From: Ziziphus jujuba | Taxonomy: Eukaryota > Streptophyta > Magnoliopsida > Rosales > Rhamnaceae | Assembly (NCBI RefSeq): GCF_031755915.1 | Contig: NC_083384.1 | Coordinates: forward strand, 3,433,501-3,497,500 | DNA: 64,000 nucleotides | Direction of reading: 5' to 3' | Shown: positions 58,800-64,000 of the stretch, piece by piece | Layout: every line of letters starts with the position of its first letter | How positions within the stretch are numbered: position 1 is the stretch's first letter | Made by a program: the position numbers and the translations under genes | The notes under the pieces: model-generated | Told to the model about the DNA's origin: nothing | The model's database searches: none | Seen by the model: the letters and a program-made list of their open reading frames with translations, nothing else

Positions 58800-61098
58800 T
58801 CTTGATTGTATACAAAGACAAGGACCAATTACAAAGAGAGAATATCTTCACACTCATGAAATCCAAGGTAATGTTTGTAGTATGATAATTGTTCATGGAA
58901 GTTGTGCAAATATAATTAGTAATGTTGTGGTGGAAAAATTAGGCTTACCAACAATTAAACATCCCGAAACATATAGATTACAATGGCTTAATGATAGTGG
59001 TGAGATGAAAGTAAACAAAGAAATCAAGGTAAATTTCAGCATTGATAAATTTTAATTATCATATTTTAATTATCATACTGGACATATTTTATTAGGTAGA
59101 CCATGGCAATTTGATAAAGATACTATAAATCATGGTCGAGAGAATGTTATTATTTTTAGATTTAAAGGTAAAAAGGTCAAGCTAGAACTATTGATTCCCA
59201 AGAAGGTATATAGAGACCAACTTCAAATACAACAAAGGAGGGAGGCCGAAAAGCTCAAAGAAAGAACTAATGTGGCACGCAAGGCTTCAGCTCCAATCCA
59301 AGGGGGTAAGACTGAACAAGACCAACCAGGTAAGTTTCCTAAACTCAAGTTTGAGAGGAAAGAAAGAGAGAAAACCAAAGGAGAGAAAGAGAGAGAGAAC
59401 AAAACCTAAGAGTGTGAGGAAAATTGAAAAAGCCGAGAGTGAGAGTGGGAAAGTGGAACCCGTGAGTGGGAAAGAAAAATAAAAATTTTTATCTTAGCAT
59501 TGGAGATGTTAATAAAGCAATTTTGAATAAGAAATCATTACTGGTCATACTTTATAAAGATGTTTATTTACAGGATTTGAATTGCCAAGTTCTATCTCTT
59601 CTCTTTTATAGGATTTTGAAGATGTCTTTCTTGAGAAGATTCCTAATGGTTTACCACCTATTCAAGGTATTGAACATAAACTTGAATTTTTATTAGGAGC
59701 TGCAATTCCTAATAGGCCTACATATATGAGTAATCCTGATGAGACAAAGGAGCTACAAAGGCAGGTAGGTGACTTACTTGACAAAGGTTATATTAAGGAA
59801 AGTATGAGTCCATGTGTTGTTCTTGTTTTATTAGTTCCTAAGAAAGATGGATCATGGCACATGTGTGTTGATTGTAGAGCCATAAATAATATTGCCATTA
59901 AGTATAGACATCCAATCCCTAGATTAGATGATATGCTTGATGAATTGAATGGTGCTTGCATGTTTTCAAAGATTGATCTTAGCAGTGGCTATCATCAAAT
60001 TAGAATGAAAGAGGGTGATGAATGGAAAACCACATTTAACACTAAATATGGATTGTATGAATGGTTAGTGATGCCTTTTGGTTTAATTAATGCACCTAGA
60101 ACTTTCATGAGATTAATGAATCATGTCATGCGTCCATTTATGGGTAAATTTGTGGTCGTATATTTTAATGATATTTTAGTATATAGTCGAAACCTTGATG
60201 ATCATGTAGGACATCTTAGGCAAGTTTTAAATATTCTTAGGAAGGAAAGGTTATTTGCTAATATGAAAAATGTGATTTTTGTAAAGATGAATTTGTTTTT
60301 CTAGGATTTGTTGTAAATGCTGCAGGAACTAAAATTGATCAATCCAAGGTGAAAGCAATCTGCCAAAACCCAAGTGAGGAGCTTTTTTATTGAAGATTTG
60401 TCAAGGATTTTAGCACCATCGCAGCCCCTTTGACCACAGTTGTTACGAAAAATGTTGGCTTCAAATGGGGGGAAGTACAAGATAAATATTCTAATTTGTT
60501 GAAAGAAGAATTAACTAATGCACCTTTATTAGTTTTGCTAAATTTTTCTAAGACTGTTAAAATTGAATGTGATACTGCGGGTGTAGGTATTGGAGCTAGT
60601 TTAATGCAAGAAGAAAGACCCATAGCTTACTCTAGTGAGAAATTGAATGGAGCTGCACTAAACTACATGACCTATGACAAAAAGATGTATGCTTTGGTGA
60701 GTGCTTTGAAAATGTGGCAGCATTATTTAATGCCAAAGGAGTTTATGATTCATACGGCTAATGAATCTTTTAAGCACATTAAAGGTCAAGAGAAGCTTAA
60801 CCGAAGGCATGCTAAGTTAAGGGCTTTAATTAGTAGAAATTAAGAACACGAGAATAATATTTGCCACATGTTGAATTTGTCTATAATAGATCTTTGCATT
60901 CAACTACTAAATTTACACTATTTGAGTTTTTTTTATGGTTGTAATCCTTTGACTCCAATAGATCTTACACCTTTATCTTTAAGTGAACGTGCTAATCTAG
61001 ATGGAAAGCAAAAACTTGATTTTGTGAAGTAGATTCATGAAAAGAGCAAGGCAAATATTGAGAGGAGGATCGAACAATATGCTAGGAATGCCAACCAG
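58800..61098 (+). pseudogene. gypsy-B protease, RT, RNase H and integrase remnant
   Basis: Protease at about 58860-59130: MIIVHGSCANIISNVVVEKL (the catalytic Asp position reads Val in MIIVHGS) and a GRPWQFDKD end. A charged linker runs to 59490. RT leader about 59560-59730, RT 59726-60300: [80 protein letters not shown], and [11 protein letters not shown], where the YxDD box reads YFND. RNase H 60430-60820: [20 protein letters not shown] ... [20 protein letters not shown]. At about 60818 the frame jumps from RNase H ([12 protein letters not shown]) straight into an integrase piece (LRALISRN), then stops. Integrase tail to 61098 ([40 protein letters not shown]). Catalytic integrase is deleted. 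Confidence 0.82.
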
Positions 61099-61620
61099 CA
61101 CTATAAAAAAAAAAATGGGAATTAGTGACTGATTCTTTTGCAACCAAAATGTTTTGGTCGTTAAAGGTGAACATTAGTGACCATATGATGGTTGCTAAAA
61201 ATTTTGGTATCTCATGTTGGAAAAATGGTAAGATTCCTTTTTTAGCAACCAAGGATTGGTCGCTAAATATTAGTTTTCAGTGACCAATTACATTTTGGTT
61301 ACTCAATGTGAGAGCGGGAAATTTTTCCCGCATTTTTTTTGGTGGGAATGAGATTTTTCAGTGACCCAATATATATTGGCCACTAAAATTAATTATCACT
61401 AACCAATAGTTTGGTTATTAATAGTCTAAGTAATTAAAAATGAAAATAAATATAAATGCATGAGATTGGTGACCATTCTTTGGTCACCTAAAATTTTGTA
61501 TTAGTAGCCAATAAATTGGTCACTAATACTAATGATGTAGGTTGGTTGCTCAAAAAGAGCACAAATAAATCGTTTACTAGATGCAACTTTTGATGAGCAC
61601 ATAATTGTTATATATAGTTG
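61099..61620 (+). mobile_element. CACTA-type terminus and subterminal repeats
   Basis: Begins CACTATAAAAAAAAAAATGG immediately after gypsy-B integrase sequence. The next 500 bp has about ten motif pairs of the kind TTAGTGACC / GGTCACTAA and TTTAGCAACC / GGTCGCTAAA in facing orientation, the subterminal pattern of plant CACTA elements. The other terminus was not found before 64000, so the element runs out of the window or is truncated. Confidence 0.65.
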
Positions 61621-64000
61621 TAGTAATTAAAATAATGTAACAAAAATATTAATATAAGACTTCTTTTGCTTTCTTTTTTGGATAGAATATGAATATAACA
61701 CCTTAGGCGACCTAAAAAGCTTTTGTTGTTAAATTGTTGCATGATTGAACAAAGGGTTGATAGTTAAAATTTTTTGAAATTAACAAAAGATGATGATATA
61801 GTACACCTTTGACAACTAAACATGAGCAACCAAGTGATAGTATAAATAATTTAAAAAATATACTAAAAATAAAGGATAATACCTTTTAGTGATAAAAAAT
61901 TGATCATTTAAGATTTTTCTTTTATTATTTAGAATATAATATAAAAAATATATAACTAATTCTCTCTCTCTCTCGCTATATATATATATATATTTGTAAT
62001 TGGTACTTGTTTACTTGAATTCAGATATATATATATATATATATATGTGTATGTGTGGACATGTATATATTATCGTACATATATACATACATAGATTTAT
62101 TTATACTTTAAATATAGCTACAGATTTCAATAATATTATATATAACTTTGATAAAATAGGAACTCTCCTCCACTTTATAATAGAAGCAATATTTGATATG
62201 TGGAAGCTATAAGTTACCAATTAACCATGTAGCTTAGTTTTTAATCATTTGCTTAAATGCTTTTTTGGTATAGTCTAAATAACAATGATCATTTATGATA
62301 ACCTTTAATATTAAAATGCCACCTTTCTTGGTTTATAAAAGGAAAAAAAAAAAAATATCATCATGATGTACCCATACAGATAAAGATGCACTATTTGCCA
62401 CCACTAGTGATTAGTGGAACCTATACTGAGTTGGCAAACATAAATTGATTGCATTTATTATTTTTCTTATATTATGGAAAAATGAACTCTTAATGGTAGT
62501 CTATTAAGTTGTCATGTCAATATGTCACTAATGATGTGTAAGAGTAAAATCAACAATCACATTTAATCGATTTAGTTTTTGAATGGAAAATTTTGATGAG
62601 GAGGTTATTCAATAGAATATCAATTTTGGATTTTGAAAAGCATCCAACTATTGGGTGGTCAATTTCGGTTCTTTTGTTATTTTTTTATTGGTTCAGTTAA
62701 TTATTAGCTTTGAAAAATCAATACGGAGAACAACCTCCTACATTTTGATTGGTTTAGCTAACCAATTGATGGCATTCAAGTTTTTTAATTTTCAATTGGT
62801 TTCGATTTAATTGGTCTTTTGTTTTTTTTTTTTTTAATGTTTTTTCAGCTTATAACGAACATCCCAAATGACGGTCATCATTGATTATAAATAGTATTTT
62901 CCATATTACTATAATTTTCATTATAAAGTAAGACATTTTTTAGGAGAGCAAACTATATAAATTTCATTCAAAAAATATTAATGGCATAGTCATTATTTTC
63001 TTATATAAATATTTTAATTTGATTTCTCTAACCCATATAATGAAAAACTATATATATAGAAAGAAAGTAAGGGAGGGAATATTTTACTTTAAAATATAAC
63101 GTATTCTTCTTTTATGAAAGAGTTGACTTATTAAAGTGGTATTACTTAATACATGATTAAAAATTAAAAGCCTTTTGGAATAGGACTTAACATGTCATTA
63201 TCATAGCTAATAATACAGGTATACCTATACAGACATATATATTAGTAATATAAACAAAAATATATACATGTTAGAATTGGTTATCCGAATTCCAATTGGT
63301 CCAACTCGAAAAAGTTTGTGGTGTGATCTGTTTGGTAAAATTTATTTTTTGGGACTTTGTAGTGGTAGCGGAGGTTTAGGGCCAATAGGCCCGAGAATGG
63401 CCCTCGACCGTAGCGCCTTTAATTTATTGAATTCTATTGCTTCAATCTATTAGCGCCTTTTTAGTTATCAATAATTGGGAAAAATAGGTAAAAAAGAGAG
63501 GAAAATAAACATAATAATAAATACTTTTAAATACTGTTGAAAGACATTTTAAATATTTCACTTTTTATCTGTAAAATATATTTTTATTATAAAAAAATAG
63601 ATGCTCTTTATTATTATTATTTTTTTTTACAAAATACACACTTTTTATTTTAAAAACATATTTTTTAAGAGGTTGGTAACATTTTATCAAACTTAAGCGA
63701 AATAGGAGATTTTTCCTCCAATTTATTCATTACTAAATTTTTTTTTATTTTTGTTTTTGCTGAATTATTTATTTATTACCTTTTTTTATTCAAAACCAAT
63801 ATATATTTTTTTTATTTATCTTTTTATGAATTTTTCATTACCAAATTTGATTAAACTTGGCCATGCCCAAAAAAACAAAAAATAAATAAAAAATAATAAA
63901 AAATAGAACGCTGGCTGTACACCCGCCATCAAAACCTTGTGCACATTGTTTCCCCCCCATTTTGTTTTTTCTTTTTCATTTGAACTATTGGGTATTTCAC
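61621..64000. other. AT-rich DNA without recognised genes
   Basis: Could be the interior of the CACTA element. Includes CT and TA microsatellites (61965-61995, 62023-62045) and poly-T (62820-62836). 63255-63455 is a more GC-balanced island with a 61-codon plus-strand frame (PIGPTRKSLWCDLFGKIYFL ... SGGLGPIGPRMALDRSAF) that I cannot place. 63470-63640 shares scattered motifs (AAACATAATAATAAAT, CTCTTTATTAT) with the MITE at 1810-2243 and may be a diverged relative. Confidence 0.4.

Larger units (their letters stand above)
47782..61098 (+). mobile_element. Ty3/gypsy element gypsy-B, nested and truncated
   Basis: 5' LTR 47782-48872, primer-binding site TGGTGTCAAAGCC at 48875-48887, leader, gag (50040-51146 and 57476-57619), protease, RT, RNase H and integrase remnant to 61098. 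It is interrupted by gypsy-C (51147-57470) and a solo LTR (57655-58794). No 3' LTR is present: the element stops at 61098, where a CACTA-like terminus begins. With the two insertions removed, gag reads through the first and gag-protease spacing is normal across the second. Confidence 0.85.

Noticed and set aside
61104..61114. A-run as a poly(A) tail of a LINE or retrogene
   Set aside because: No 5' partner or target duplication was found; the preceding CACTA and the following mirrored GGTCRCTAA-type motifs fit a CACTA end better.
1..64000. tRNA, full rRNA or snoRNA genes
   Set aside because: Primer-binding sites and the 5S-like LTR segment resemble tRNA/5S pieces, but no complete RNA gene was seen by eye; a covariance-model scan would be needed to exclude small ones.

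Overview
This window is nuclear DNA of a flowering plant, most likely a eudicot. The evidence is its stacked Ty1/copia and Ty3/gypsy elements whose primer-binding sites resemble the 3' end of tRNA-Met, a TRIM element, a 5S-RNA-bearing (Cassandra-like) LTR, CACTA transposon pieces, and fragments of a 23-kDa jasmonate-induced-protein-like (JIP23-like) gene with introns. It is AT-rich and almost wholly repetitive. The only host-type coding sequence recognised is the JIP23-like family: an apparently intact last exon at the left edge (2-136) and three broken copies (34.2 kb, 37.3-38.1 kb, 45.5-46.2 kb). All family calls come from reading the sequence; no database search was run.

Left part (1-20 kb). 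A decayed copia element (copia-1) starts at 353. It carries a 434-bp MITE in its protease region and is split at 4.7 kb by a young, nearly complete copia element (copia-2, 4728-10914). Copia-2 has 1.04-kb LTRs differing by about 2%, TSD AGAAG, and open gag and pol frames that overlap by ATGA. After copia-2 only a few dozen codons of copia-1 RT remain. Its RNase H and 3' LTR lie inverted at 15.8-15.1 kb and end on the same 5-bp target duplication (GTAAT) that precedes the 5' LTR, so an inversion has probably cut the element. Between them is AT-rich DNA with a Cassandra-like 5S segment (12.3 kb). At 18.5-19.4 kb, minus strand, is the DUF4216-type C-terminal part of a CACTA transposase gene.

Middle part (20-47.8 kb). 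Decayed gypsy-A (20169-28066, minus strand) is followed by about 21 tandem units of roughly 220 bp, most with a small hairpin (28.2-32.8 kb). The JIP23-like pseudogenes follow, interrupted by a solo gypsy LTR with TSD GCAAT (38094-39121). Then comes a copia-3 fragment (39.2-45.1 kb) holding a 3.4-kb CACTA-type element (40293-43702), which itself holds a 361-bp TRIM (43304-43664). From 45099 a CACTA-like terminus leads into an inverted copy of the JIP23 pseudogene and a shorter inverted copy of the hairpin array. Copia-3 is therefore flanked by inverted copies of one composite unit: gene fragment plus array.

Right part (47.8-64 kb). Gypsy-B (plus strand) is broken twice by relatives: gypsy-C (51147-57470, minus strand), which has lost RT and RNase H yet keeps a 506-codon chimeric protease-integrase frame, and a solo LTR (57655-58794, TSD GAGAG). 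Gypsy-B is cut at 61098 by another CACTA-type terminus. The last 2.4 kb is AT-rich with no recognised gene. Relative order from nesting: the CACTA/array composite is older than gypsy-B, which is older than gypsy-C and the solo LTR; copia-1 is older than the MITE and copia-2; copia-3 is older than the CACTA, which is older than the TRIM.
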